NCBI RefSeq assembly: GCF_027943255.1
Contig: NC_072896.1
Location: forward strand, 37,970,501-38,034,500
From: Anastrepha obliqua
Taxonomy: Eukaryota > Arthropoda > Insecta > Diptera > Tephritidae
Direction of reading: 5' to 3'
DNA length: 64,000 bases
The notes under the pieces are model-generated. The model was not told where the DNA came from and ran no database searches. It saw only the letters and a list, made by a program, of their open reading frames with translations. Positions 11,005-21,571 of the stretch are shown here, one piece after another. Position numbers and translations under genes: made by a program. The stretch's first letter is position 1. Each line of letters begins with the position of its first letter.

Positions 11005-11465
11005 GTTTAAGCCAGAACACCATTTGGAAGCAAATCATGGAAATTTACATTGAAAAAAACAAAAAAACAAATTTGTTGTCGAATTTCAAAGAACGAAGTG
11101 TTGAAGAAGCCGCCAAAACGTCGATTCGTCGTCATTTTTACTTTCTTGGCCTTTTTCTTTCCACTACGTGAGAAATTTTAGGTAAACATTTTGACTTACG
11201 TGTCTGTAAAATTCAGTTCGTTGTGATAGGGCTTACCTAGATTTTTATTCAGAAATTATTTGCAAAAGTATTAAAAAACTGTCCTGAGTGAATGGACCAA
11301 GAAACTTGTAGCCACGGAGGACATATGCCGACTAAGCAAAAAAAAAAAAACTCAAAAAAATGCCATGAAATTATCTACCCGATTATAATATATAAAAAAT
11401 TTATTCCAACAATATTACTGTTCTGTGTTATCATTTTAAGTTCTCAAGCTCTTAAAAACACCCGA
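11005..11465 (+). mobile_element. Short rosa-like element copy A, right TIR and TA kept
   Basis: It opens with a decayed form of the N-terminus seen at 18.35 kb (AATCGTTTAAGCCAGAACA, then GGAAATTTACATTGAA). A RSVEEAAKTSIRRH stretch suggests the second helix-turn-helix. The C-terminal and 3' region share ATGCCATGAAATTATCTAC with copy B. The right end, inverted, reads TCGGGTGTTTTTAAGAGCTT and is followed by TA (11466-11467). The left TIR is lost; the catalytic segment is deleted. Copies B (18.2 kb) and C (43.8 kb) share the same order. Confidence 0.7.
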
Positions 11466-11479
11466 TATTTTCACTACCG

Positions 11480-12753
11480 TGATATCCAAGCCGAGCATTC
11501 CAAGGGTGATAGATTACCAGATTTTCCATTTAACTTTAGTGATAAATAAAATTGTGAGGAGACTTTGGATGCCACGTCACTAGCGGCATGTGGCGTCATG
11601 AAAACCACGCCATCCATGGCTCTGGACATCATACTACATCTGCCACCCATAGATCTCTTCTGCAAATACCCAGCGGCCTACTCCGCTTTAAGGCTCAAAG
11701 CGAGCTCACAATGGAAGACTGTCACACATAGCCATTCAACCATCTTAGACTCCTACACGGATATACCCAGAGACTGTGATTATCACCTTCCCATTCTTTG
11801 CTTCGAAAGGAATTTCCTAATGAAAATCCCTTCTAGACTGGAATGGTTTGAAGAAGATCCAACACCCAACACACCCGTTAAGATCTACACGGACGGATCC
11901 AAAATGGACACCGGTGTAGGATCAGGGTTATTTTGCGAAGAGCTTTCTATTAGTGAATCCTTTAAATTACCGGATCACTGTAGTGTTTTTCAATTGGAAA
12001 TAAACGATATTAATGAAGCCTTAAAATGGTTAAAGATAAACAGAATATCATCAACGGATATCTGCATTCTATCAGACAGCCAAGTTGCCCTACGAGCCCT
12101 GGATGCATATGCTATAATCTTATGCTGGGTTCCAGGCCACAGGGATATACTAGGGAACTGTAGGGCAGACCAACTTGCGAGAAAAGGTACCTGTATGCCA
12201 GGCATAAGTAATTTTATGGAGATCCCTTTCCCAACTTGTAAGCTTCTTATTAAGGACGCACTAATCAGTTCTACAAATCAAAGATGGATTAGCTTTAATA
12301 CCTGTGAAATTGCTAGGCAAACATGGCCAAGGCTAAATTTACGTCTGTCCAAGAGTATTATAAAACTGAGTAGGCTTCAAATCAGGACCTTAGTAGGGGC
12401 CCTCGCAGGACATTGTCTCATAGGAAGCCATGCAAGCAGAATAGGCGTTTACACGCATGATTTCTGTCCTAGCTGCAAAAATGAGGAGGAGTTTGAAACA
12501 ATTCAACACCTTTTTCGCACATGCCCGGCTCTAGGCAGAAGCAGGAACCGATTTTTAAAATCCTACTTCTTAACGAATATAGATAATCTATACACTTTAG
12601 GTATCAACAACCTTTTACGCTTTGTCAAAAGTTCAGGATAGTTTAATATGGAAAGGGGAATGTAGCCCAGCCCCTGGGGCTTACAACGGACCCTTTTCGT
12701 GGTGTAAGGGGCATTGTTGTCTCTATGTGTGATGTGGCTGCCAAACCTAACCT
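11480..12753 (+). mobile_element. 5'-truncated non-LTR retrotransposon with CCTAACCTAAC tail
   Basis: Sequence from about 11480 to the simple repeat CCTAACCTAAC at about 12741-12753 is the 3' part of an RNase-H-bearing non-LTR element. The untranslated end (12642-12740) is G-rich. The tail type (CTAAC repeats rather than poly-A) recurs at other non-LTR ends in this window. 5' truncation is usual for these elements. Confidence 0.75.
11565..12641 (+). CDS. Non-LTR retrotransposon ORF2 C-terminus: thumb, RNase H, zinc knuckle
   Basis: This is the longest ORF in the window, 358 codons without a stop. Residues about 1-60 match the region after the reverse transcriptase (GVMKTTPSMALDIILHLPP). RNase H spans about 105-205: IYTDGSKMDTGVGSG, FQLEINDINEAL, ILSDSQVALRAL, CWVPGHRDILGN and CRADQLARKG. 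The four acidic residues (D, E, D, D) are all present. Between DSQVAL and WVPGH only about 15 residues remain, where the copy at 3.3 kb has about 37: an in-frame deletion. The end holds a zinc knuckle, CPSCKNEEEFETIQHLFRTC. The Met at 11565 is unlikely to be a true start; upstream sequence is a truncated frame. Catalytic activity on its own is doubtful. Confidence 0.82.
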   Translation: MDATSLAACGVMKTTPSMALDIILHLPPIDLFCKYPAAYSALRLKASSQWKTVTHSHSTILDSYTDIPRDCDYHLPILCFERNFLMKIPSRLEWFEEDPTPNTPVKIYTDGSKMDTGVGSGLFCEELSISESFKLPDHCSVFQLEINDINEALKWLKINRISSTDICILSDSQVALRALDAYAIILCWVPGHRDILGNCRADQLARKGTCMPGISNFMEIPFPTCKLLIKDALISSTNQRWISFNTCEIARQTWPRLNLRLSKSIIKLSRLQIRTLVGALAGHCLIGSHASRIGVYTHDFCPSCKNEEEFETIQHLFRTCPALGRSRNRFLKSYFLTNIDNLYTLGINNLLRFVKSSG

Positions 12754-12755
12754 AA

Positions 12756-12995
12756 CACAATCTCATTATCAGCCGAAATCTTTCGCATATATTAACACAC
12801 TTGCCCAATCAGTGGTTGTTCAGAAGGCAACGAAGTGTAATTGGTTAATTTTTTTGGTCTATCACTAACATAATCTCACATTCTTCGTAAACAAACTGCT
12901 TCGTGACCACAAGTGACTGCAGCCCATCAGCAGATTCTGCCAAATTCGCTCAGAGCCGAATAACGATCTGTTAAAGAGCTCACCTTTAAAATAAT
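12756..12995. repeat. Repeat family Z, copy 1 (LTR- or MITE-like, unknown)
   Basis: It shares CAATCAGTGGTTGTTCAGA followed by GGCAACGAAG, and a later AAATTCGCTCAGAG-type block, with copies at 42.3 and 51.8 kb. It is the most diverged of the three and starts directly after the non-LTR tail. No coding sequence is seen. Confidence 0.55.
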
Positions 12996-13164
12996 TGCAC
13001 CATGAAAGCATCTTTACCAACCAAATAGTCAAGCACCCTTACTTTTTTTCAATCTTATGGTACATCATCACTAGCAAAAGTCTAAGTCTTTATGAATAGA
13101 CAATCGTATCAATAATGCCATAGCTGAAAAGTTCCAAGCAACACCAGCTCTACATTCTTATGTA

Positions 13165-14115
13165 TAGGGGTTTTCAGTAAGAGCGCTTCAACTTTTGAAC
13201 TTTTTTGAATGAAACACAAACGGTTTGACTTTTTTAACTATATTAATTTTTTTTTATTATCGAGTTTGAATATATACATTTAAGTATGAAATTCGATTTC
13301 TTTTGTATGACCACCGCGTGCACGTTTTACGAAGTCCAATCGTTGAACCCAATTTTCGACCACTCTTTTGCATAAATCGGCCGAAATTCCAGCAATTTCG
13401 CGTCCAATATTGGCTCTGAGCTCACAAATCGTCGCCGGCTTGTTACTGTAGACCAATGACTTCACATAACCCCAAAGAAAATAGTCTAGAGGCGTCAAAT
13501 CACACGAGCGCGGCGGCCATTCGACCGGTCCATTTCAGGAAATAATGCGCTCATCGAACTTACTCTTCAACAAATCAATTGTAGCTTGTGCTGTGGGGAT
13601 TGTGGCCCCGTCCTGTTGAAACCACATGTCGTCTAAGTCCATACCATTTAATTGCGGCCAAAAATAATCGTTTATCATGTCGCGGTATCGATTTCCATGC
13701 ACAGTAACGTGGCGATCGTTCTCGTCAACGAAAAAATATGGGCCAATCACGCCGCCGGCATGTAAACCGCACCAAACAGTGATTTTTTCGGGATGCAACG
13801 GTGCCTCATGAATCACGTGTGGATTGCTTTCTGCCCAGTAACGCATATTTTGCTTGTTGACAAAGCCATTGAGCCAAAAGTGAGCTTCATCACTGAAGAA
13901 CCGTAAAATGGCCGTAATGCTCTTAAAGTAGCAGCAACAGAACGATTATTTTCATAAAAAATTTGCACGATTTGCAATCATTGCTCAAGTGTGTAGCGTT
14001 CCATGATGAAATGTATACTAATGAAGTTTACAAATGACAAGCGAAAAAAAAAAATATTGCGTCGTTCGCCCTCCCTACCGAAAAAAAGTTGAAGCGCACC
14101 TATTGAATAACCCTA
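13165..14115 (-). mobile_element. Rosa-like (DD41D) mariner with TIRs and TA duplication
   Basis: The left end TAGGGGTTTTCAGTAAGAGC and inverted right end TAGGGTTATTCAATAGGTGC align with small differences, then both read GCTTCAACTTTT. TA flanks both ends (13163-13164 and 14116-14117). The length is 951 bp. The transposase gene is on the minus strand and lacks an N-terminal interval, as in the copies at 7.4 and 52.2 kb. Confidence 0.88.
13280..14004 (-). pseudogene. Rosa-like mariner transposase relic
   Basis: It starts at 14004 with MERYTLEQ, an early stop, then IVQIFYENNRSVAATLRAL. It then jumps directly to SDEAHFWLNGFVNKQNMRYW, which carries the first catalytic Asp in another frame. The long frame 13535-13846 reads HPEKITVWCGLHAGGVIGP, YRDMINDYFWPQL and DDMWFQQDGATIPTAQ (second Asp). 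After one stop, WPPRSCDLTPLDYFLWGYVK holds the third Asp, 41 residues on. The end ENWVQRLDFVKRARGGHTKE is kept. All three catalytic Asp survive, but stops, a frameshift and the deleted DNA-binding segment disable it. Confidence 0.85.
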
Positions 14116-14117
14116 TA

Positions 14118-15600
14118 CCATTCGATTGCTATAATGATTTATAGAACACTTCCAGCTGCGACAACTACTTTTTCATGGAATGAAATAAAAGCAACTCAAT
14201 TTATTATAGTAGAAATAACTTAACCATATTTCACAAATTTCATATACCAATTTGACCACTTGCCATTAAAATTCACTCTTGTATTTATTTCACAAAAATG
14301 TTTAAACTTTCGAGTGACACTGGCTTGGTCAACAGAAAACTTTGCTGCCCACAATTTGTAGCTCTTGTTTGCTGTGTAGTGCTTGTTTATTTCTGCGTGC
14401 TGCTCTGTCTCTAAATTGTGTTTGTCTTTATTTTGTGTTATTTTATTTTTAGTATTTTTCGTTTAAGTGCTAAGCAAATAAGTACTTTAAAACAGTCGCC
14501 TGGAAGTTCCCTAAATACATTTTAATGCGCTTTGAAATGGATCTGACACAAGTATGTCACAACTTTTGGGGCAGGTGGTAGCCAACTACGAAGGGTGGGG
14601 CAGTTTTGTACAAGTAACAAAAAATATCGAGAAAGATTACAGCCATTTTCCGGCAACAAATAAATAAATAAATGAATAAATAAACAAAAAATAAGTTAAC
14701 AAGTATGCAAGTGAGCAGTCAACAGAAGCCAAAGTTTGAGGCGGCAAATATGTATGTGATATATGTATGTATGTGTAAGTACACACACACAGAAACATGA
14801 ATGCGTCAATATACTTGTACTTGTATGTAGAAGCGTAATTTTTGTGAGTTGTGACAATCTTGGGTTAACGAAGTTGTAACATAACTGAGATCGCTGGCGA
14901 AGAAATAAAATGGTTTTGCAAATACATACGCAAATATGAATTTTTTACGTGTTTTATGATGTACACTCATGCATATATACATATATGAATATGCACAAGT
15001 ATTGAACTCGCATTAAAAATATAAATGCAGTAAATACAATCGTTGCTCATGTGAAATAAAATTTGCACACAAATAGTAAATCGTATTCGAAGTTGTATAA
15101 ATATTGGAATATTTTATTTGTATGTATGGACAAACAATACAGTTCGGGAGTCTGTGTGTGTGAACGGAGTGAATGATAAATGTGAGCTGGAAAAAAGTGC
15201 GAACCACTTATGGGAATGGGCACACAATGGGGTATAATGACAAATAAATAAACTAAGGTGAATTATAAAATTTTCAAAAGTTATTAGGAAAACTAAACCG
15301 CTCTGGAACATTTCGGCTTCTTTCACGCAAACAAATCATTCCCATAAATGGTCATGCAGAACAAAAATGTAAAAGTGGTACAATTTAATTTTATTTGCAT
15401 TATAACGAATGGAAAAAATTTACTCATTACGCACCTGCTTTAAAAATCATACCCTATTTCCAACATTCCCTAATTCCAATTTACTCCTAACCTATAGTTA
15501 GTTATCGTCCAACTTCACAACTGCAGTTGCATTAAAGTTCGTAAGCTCTCCCTCAGAACGAATTCGATTCAGTCTTACTGTGCAAACAGAACATTCTATT
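14118..15600. other. No gene seen (AT-rich spacer with microsatellites)
   Basis: It holds an AATA run near 14660-14690, TATG and CACA repeats near 14755-14795, and other A/T-rich sequence. No coding motif is recognised on either strand. Confidence 0.55.
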
Positions 15601-15607
15601 TTAACAG

Positions 15608-16005
15608 TCACCTAAACGTGAACAACTTCTGGTAGAATTTTCGGGCATTGTTCCTATTGGCCAGCATCGCATGCCCTTCGCATTCACGTATTTCGGTCTC
15701 TCGTTTCTTCCTTTGGATGATACGTCTCTCTTCCTTTTTTAGCTCTCTGCAGCGATGCCGCATGGCTCGCGTTGCGCCCGATCGCAGCGTGGCTCTATAG
15801 GAGGCATCCTTTCTTTCTGTGGCAGCATGACATTCCTCGTCGTACCAACTGTTTTCTCGGGCTCGCCGGAATCCGATTTCGCCCTCGACGGCGGTACGTA
15901 GGGAACGAAAAATGTTGCTCCATTGCTCGTGCATGCCGGTTAGTGGGGCAGTGCTCTCTGAGAGCAGGAGTGAGAGTCGAGTGGCGAATCTTCTGGAAAC
16001 ATTTT
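15608..16005 (-). pseudogene. RTE-like non-LTR linker between endonuclease and reverse transcriptase
   Basis: A clean 108-codon minus-strand frame reads MHEQWSNIFRSLRTAVEGEI, then ARENSWYDEECHAA, GATRAMRHRCRELKKEERRI and NARKFYQKLFTF. Upstream, in another frame, ATRLSLLLSES matches the linker of the copy at 10.74 kb base for base over long runs. This segment connects endonuclease and polymerase domains in RTE-type elements; it is basic and helix-rich. Only this piece is present, cut on both sides. It ends about 80 bp from the hAT-like element. Confidence 0.78.
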
Positions 16006-16369
16006 TAAAATATACTAACAGGCGCAGTGAGAACCGTAACTATGCAAAACAAAGAAATGTTTGAAATACTGCTTGTGTCAAAAAAATAGGTGGGCATATT
16101 TGCATATATATTTAATGCCTTACAAATAGCATTAATTAGTAAAATTATACTGATACTGAAATTTTATTTGCATTACCAGCAAACTTTGACTGATTACAGC
16201 AAAACCTATTTTTTTATTGATTACTGGAAAAAAACTGCAGTAAAACTATTTTATAGAAAGTACAATAGAAATACCGATAATGTAAATTAATTTGCTTTAT
16301 CAGTAAAATATTTACTCATACGGAAAATATATAGTTACTTGGCTGAAATCAAAATAGCCTGCCAGCTGT

Positions 16370-16560
16370 TTCTGTCCTGCATTCGCTGGTGCCTATTAGA
16401 AATCCTGAGCACTGAGCGGTCTTGCAGCACTTAGTCCTTCAGCAAATATGTGGTCTTCCCTTTCTTCGTTTTCCTTTTTTGGGTACCGTATCATAGGTTC
16501 GTCTTGCTGGAGCGTCTTCGTTTATACGGGTAACAAGGCAAAGCCAGCGAATATGTAATA
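16370..16560 (-). pseudogene. RTE-like reverse transcriptase C-terminal fragment
   Basis: The minus strand reads VTRINEDAPARRTYDTVPKK, matching the GH-x2-RM...AR block near the C-terminus of RTE-type polymerases. Flanking sequence is not recognised. It sits inside the hAT-like element, as an insertion or a captured piece. Confidence 0.5.
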
Positions 16561-16819
16561 TCAGTAGTCATAATTAAATTTCGTTTTATAGTTATATTTC
16601 AAGCATTACATTTTTTTTCAGCCTTTGCGGTATATTGTCGGTTGCAAGTTCTGACTCTTTTGTATTTACTGTGTTCCTTTTCTTATTTTAAGCAAAAGAA
16701 GATAAGGCAAAACTAAAAATACTTATTGAGTACATAAATGATTTAATTTCCCTGATGGTAGTACATTACAGTTTGACTACCAATAAACAGTAAATATTTT
16801 ACTGATAATGCAAATTATA

Positions 16820-18059
16820 TCAAGTCAGTCCATAAGTTCGTGCGTTTTCTAAAGGTCGTTTTAAAATTAATAAGGAAGATGTTTAAAGTATTTATTAATC
16901 AATAATATATTTTCCTTCATTATTTAAAATGTCTACCCAACGATTAGGCAAATTTTTTATTCCCTGCTCAAAAAATTGTTTGTCCTTGGATCCAAAATAC
17001 GTTTCGATATTCCTTTTTATAGCTCCTTTTAAGGAGTAGTTCTTGTTACTCATATGGGATTGAAGTCCACGAAAAAAAGGTGCAATACCGGGAGAGTATG
17101 GTGGACGCGGCATTAGCTCCCATCCGAGCTCGTTCAGCTTGCCTAATGTATGAGGTATGAGGTCTTGCGTTGTCGTGGTGAAACAAAAGACGACCGATTT
17201 TAGTTAAGTGCCTCTTTCAGGTTTGCTAGCTGATGGGAATAATAATAAGCAGTTATTGTCTGGTTTGGTTCCAGAAGTTCATAATAAACAATAGCGGCCA
17301 TATCCCACTAAATAGACAGGAGAATCTTTTTGGGGTGAAGGCCATCTCTAGGGGTCGGTTCTGGTGTTTCATCTTTATCTAACCATTGGCGTTTGCGAAC
17401 AGGATTATTGTTAAGGACTCATTTTTCATCACCAGTAACGATACGGTTCAAAAAAACTTTCATTTTTAAGCTGCTGCAGCAGCTGAGAACACACATTCAC
17501 TCTCTGCTGAAGGTTGGCGACGGAAAGTCTAGGAACCCATTTTCCCAGCTTTCAAACCTTTCCCAACTGAACCAGGTGCCTGTGAACTGTTCCATGCAAT
17601 GAATTTAACCTCTGAGCTAGCATATCGACTGTCGCATTTGGCTCAGCTTTCACGAGTTCGAGCAAGGCGTCGGAGTTAAAGACTTCAGGTCGACCATCGC
17701 GAGGGACATCCTCCACATCGCAGTTACCACTTCGGAATTTTGAAAACCACTTTTGCGCAGTCCTTACACTCACGGTATCCTCTCCCTGAACAGTGTTTAT
17801 TTCTGCAGCAGCAGTTGTTGCATTTTTACCACATTTATAAAAAAATACAAAATATGCCTCTTATACGCGTTCGAAGACTCCATTTTATTTTTTAACAACA
17901 CGTGCTTCTATCCGCGATTAAAATCACTTGTTGAATGCACAATATATCAAAGAAAATATAAATAGTTCCGTTATGTTCGGCGAATAATTTTTTATATGCA
18001 AAAATCGTACAAAACTGAAATTATGGGTAAAATACGCACGAACTTGTGGACTGACCTGA
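16820..18059 (-). mobile_element. Mariner with both TIRs and TA duplication, near full length
   Basis: The left end TCAAGTCAGTCCATAAGTTC and inverted right end TCAGGTCAGTCCACAAGTTC differ at two positions and continue GTGCGT. TA lies on both sides (16818-16819 and 18060-18061). The length of 1,240 bp is close to a complete mariner. It lies inside the hAT-like element and so is younger than it. Confidence 0.92.
16895..17880 (-). pseudogene. Mariner (DD34D-type) transposase relic
   Basis: The N-terminal part (17552-17773) reads SVRTAQKWFSKFRSGNCDVE, DGRPEVFNSDALLELVKA and LNSLHGTVHRHLVQLGKV: the two helix-turn-helix motifs that bind TIRs. The C-terminal part (16895-17113) reads PPYSPGIAPFFRGLQSHMSN, where the third catalytic Asp is expected in SPDLAPSD-x-HLF but is replaced, then LPNRWVDILNNEGKYIID to the stop. 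The central region is full of frameshifts and stops. The length is near normal, so point decay rather than deletion killed it. Confidence 0.85.
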
Positions 18060-18233
18060 TATCATCAATACTTACTGGAATTTTTTTATAAAAAATATTT
18101 TAACTGCAATTTTTTCAGTAATCAGTAAAATTTTACTGGTAATGCAAACTAAATTGCAATATCATTAAAAAGGTGTATTTACTGAATTTTGACTGCTACT
18201 GCAAAGTGCCCATCTATGGTCAAAATATTAGTA

Positions 18234-18779
18234 TCGGGTGTTTTTTTTAGCTGAGAGAACTATCGATATCGATAATTTTGGTTTGACAGCTAAGAAAGGT
18301 AAACTGTGTTGACATTTCTGTTCCACAAAGTTTGGTAAGTCATCATGAATCGTTTAACGCCAGAACATTTCTTCTAAATTGTGGAAATTCACGTTGAACA
18401 AAATAAATCTGTTCGTGATGTTCATGCAGCACTGGCGGCATCATCGGTCCCAATTTCTTTCGAATCGAGGGAGGACCTACAGTTATGGTGAATGTTGAGC
18501 GCTATCGAGCCATGCTGACTGAAATTTCCTTTTCAAAACTAAACAGTCAACTAAATATCGATAACATTTGGTTCCAACAAGACGGCGAAATTTGTCATAC
18601 AGCTCGCTTAACAATTTATATTCAATTTATTGCAATGTTCACACCACCATTGATGCCATGGAAAAAGTACTAAAAAATTGGAATGATCGAGTGCACTATG
18701 TAACTCGTAGTCGTGGCGGGCATATGCCAGATATTTTATTCAAAAAATAAATGCCATGAAATTATCTACTAAATTATAA
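18234..18779 (+). mobile_element. Short rosa-like element copy B, left TIR kept
   Basis: The left end TCGGGTGTTTTTTTTAGCTG follows TA (18232-18233) and matches the inverted right end of copy A. The coding remnant begins ATGAATCGTTTAACGCCAGA near 18344, then IVEIHVEQNKSVRDVHAAL after a stop, and jumps to NVERYRAMLTEISFSKLN, NIDNIWFQQDGEICHTARLT (second catalytic block) and, in another frame, EKVLKNWNDRVHYVTRSRGG. The first catalytic block and the third Asp are deleted. The right end is lost at a SINE fragment near 18780. Confidence 0.78.
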
Positions 18780-18789
18780 TAGGAAAATC

Positions 18790-18840
18790 CAGGCAGTAGT
18801 GCATTGGAAGGTTTACCGTTGCCTCCCGAGGGCGCTTCCT
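18790..18840 (-). repeat. SINE fragment (minus)
   Basis: GGAAGGTTTACCGTTGCCTC followed by CCGAGGGCG matches the SINE body word GGAGGTTTGCCATTGCCTGC followed by AGGGGCG, in minus orientation. It lies next to a plus-oriented SINE copy. Confidence 0.6.
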
Positions 18841-18882
18841 TTTTGCATTTTTTTATTATCTATCTAATTTTTAATATTTAAT

Positions 18883-19160
18883 CGGCCACCGTAGCAGGAA
18901 CTGATAGAACAATTTTGTTCTAATAACGGGCGTCTTTCGGCGAACAATTGCAAACCTCCGCATTTGTTCTACGAAGGAAAATCTCTTCACAAAAAACCAT
19001 TAGCCGTTCGGAGGCGGTATAAGACTGTAGACCCCTCGAGTCTCGTGGGAAACATCAAGACGCACATTGGAAATGGGAGGAGGGGCTCGGCCAAACAGAA
19101 AAAAGTGTGTAGGTGGGAATTATGTATATGTATGTGTATATATACATATATATAAAAACG
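18883..19160 (+). repeat. tRNA-derived SINE copy (plus), head diverged
   Basis: It starts CGGCCACCGTAGC like the SINE head, but the B-box region is replaced by unrelated sequence. From about 18945 it follows the body: GCAAACCTCCG, GCCGTTCGGAGGCGGTAT, AACATCAAGACGCACAT, GGAGGAGGGGCTCGGCCAAAC, then a TATATACATATATATA tail. Confidence 0.8.
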
Positions 19161-19169
19161 AGCGAAAAG

Positions 19170-21275
19170 AGCTCCTGAAAAGCCCACTTTAAAAGGTGAT
19201 AAGGTAAAGTGATAATTCCACTCTAGCCCTTTTTTACAAAACATCAAAGTCCCTGCAATATTTTTCAGTGGTGATAAAATGCCAAGTGAAAACAAACGTG
19301 ACCGAGTCGGAATAAGGCGGGAAAAATGTTGACCTAAGCGGAAATGGCGGGTAGCTGCATACTTGGTGGTAAGGCAGTAAATCACTAATATGAACTGCTC
19401 TCCAATGGCCAAACTCTAAATTCTGTCCTGAACCATTGAATTCTGTCCTGGCTTGAAGGCATTCATCACCCAGAAGCAGCCAGCTACCGGCACTGTTAGG
19501 AGATGAACTATTTTCCATAAGTACAACGGTAAGTCAAACATAGATAGTGATTCGCTCGGCGTGATTCACATTAGCTTGGTTAGGTGATTCTTATACATCC
19601 ATCTTGTAGTCAATAGTGATCCAATCTTATGGTTACTTTTAGTGGCTCATTTTGCAAAAGAAAAATTTGCCTCTAGAAAAGTTTGCCTCATCTGTCACAG
19701 TTTTATGCCAATAGAGGGATGAGAGTCTTTCTGACAGAGGAATAAGGAATTACTCGAGTGCGGTATAAATTACGCCCCACTACTTAAAAATATTGCTGAA
19801 TATTTTTCTTTAATTGTGTCGATATCGCACCTGCTCTAAGCTAAGTGTATTGAACGACTTCATTGGCTGATATTTCTTTCACTTATGCCTTTTAGGTGGA
19901 AAAACACTTGCAGATTTGCTTGGGGTATGCCAGAAATTTACATTTTAGCACGGGATGCTTATGACATAACGGGGTCAATGGTGGACTAAAAAAGATGCAC
20001 GCTTAAGGGCGGGTTATTTTGGCAACAAGTTATCGAACAAAGCGTTGCATATAACTAAATAAAAATATTCCTGGATAATTTTTAGTCAGCATTAAAAAAA
20101 AATATTATAAAATGTCCGTATTTTTTTAACCAGTTTAGTTGTAAGTACGAACAAGTTTATATTATTAATAGATGCTCATTTTCTGAAGGCGAAATTTCAT
20201 TATACTTATTCAACATTTCATTCATCTACAACTAATCTAAGCAAAACCACCCACTGAAATGATGAATCAGGATATTCTTGCAAGTGGGTAATGAGAAAGT
20301 GCATTAACCCAGTAAAGCAGCAAATCCCTTAATCATACCAAATCAAACTGCAAAGCCATTAATATATTCATTATATTCTGTTGTGACGATAAGCGCTTTT
20401 CAGCTGGGAATCCTTACACAGGAAATGCATAAAGACAAGTACGCTCTGTGTTCGAAATTAAATGCAGCCCTCTCTGAGGTAAATCAGACTCTCAACATAC
20501 GTGGCGGACAATGAGTGCGCAAAGGTTAAGTGAGCGAGTGAATTGTGGATTGTAAATTTGAAATGCACATTTCAAATGCTGCGCTTATGGGACCTACTTA
20601 GTACTTATGCCAACTACTTAAGTGTAGGTATATATAACTTCAACTTTTTTGAGAAAGGCAGTTAATTTTTGCTCTAACAAATATTATCCCTTTTTTTTAA
20701 GCAATGAGTTCTCATTTGTTACACCTTTGAGTATGAAAATATTAAATAGTTTTAGAAATTTCCAAAAGGACACATGTCTGAATATTTTAACTTTTCAGTA
20801 CATAAGAAATACTAAATATTTTTTTAAAGAAATATATTTTTCTTGATTTGTTTTTTGAAGTCAATTAGCAATCGAGAGTTACAGAAATATTTTATTTGTT
20901 TATTTATTGACTTAACTTATGATTAGACGAACCTAACATACTAGAGACTTGTATAATATTTCTTTTAAGTCTTGGCATACAAAATATTCCTTCAGACTAC
21001 ACAGCTAACCTTAATCTAAATGTGAATCTATCTCAAAGTTAAAATAAAATACAAATATTAAATACGTGAGCCAAGATAAAATTCGGATGACGTGGCGCTG
21101 AGAAAAACGTTCGCAAATATTTAACAAATGTAGGACTTAATTGCGTGAATTCAAAACCTAAAGCATTGAAGACTAAGTTTAGTTCAGCACAAGTTCTAGA
21201 TATGGGAGCGTTGACCTCATAGCCACTTCTGGAAAAAGCAGTTTTAAGGAACTCCGAATGGCGAAGACTTCTGGG
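19170..21275. other. No gene seen
   Basis: Several short frames exist but none is recognised. The region is AT-rich with no TIR or known repeat. The last 200 bp (about 21070-21275) may be untranslated sequence of the non-LTR relic that follows on the minus strand. Confidence 0.5.
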
Positions 21276-21279
21276 GGGA

Positions 21280-21571
21280 ATAGGTAGGTTGGTGAAGTGG
21301 TTGAACTACAGGCTGGTACTCACTCCTCAAGTAGCACTAAAGCGCCGTTTTGATACCATTATGAGACCTGCAACGGCCAGATATCTATAGCCAACCAGAT
21401 ACTTTGACGTAATCGAGTAGATTGCTGGTTAGCACTGCCGCAGGCTGCCAAAGAAAGGAGCACCCATTGGCCTTAATCGTTTGGCAGCGAAATCCGGACA
21501 TTTAAAGTGAAAATCTACAGAGGCAGTATCCTTATCTGAAAGAGACCCACAGCTTCTGCGATGGGGATTAA
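21280..21571 (-). pseudogene. Non-LTR retrotransposon C-terminus (zinc knuckle) and 3' end
   Basis: The minus strand reads RRSCGSLSDKDTASVDFHF and KCPDFAAKRLRPMGAPFF, matching the CCHC knuckle that ends RNase-H-type elements, then in another frame LLDYVKVSGWL and a stop, the usual last residues of the ORF. The following sequence has the GGTATCAAAACGG-type word common in these 3' ends. It abuts the TTAA-flanked element at 21572 and may be the same retrotransposon as the reverse transcriptase beyond it. Confidence 0.6.

Larger units (their letters stand above)
16085..18218. mobile_element. hAT-like non-autonomous element with 8-bp target duplication, carrying later insertions
   Basis: The left end AATAGGTGGGCATATTTGCA and inverted right end CATAGATGGGCACTTTGCAG are imperfect TIRs. 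The 8 bp outside are GTCAAAAA (16077-16084) and GTCAAAAT (18219-18226), seven of eight identical. The TIR type (TAG-x-TGGGCA) and the 8-bp duplication are typical of hAT. Inside are repeated ACTGATAATGCAAATT-like and TACTGG-like words in both orientations. A complete mariner (16820-18059) and an RTE fragment lie within. No hAT transposase is present. Confidence 0.7.

Noticed and set aside
12741..12753. CCTAACCTAAC as telomeric sequence
   Set aside because: It is directly at the 3' end of a non-LTR element and fits its tail.
15772..16008. Plus frame of 78 codons opposite the RTE linker
   Set aside because: It is a shadow of the minus-strand RTE frame, which has a matching copy at 10.7 kb.
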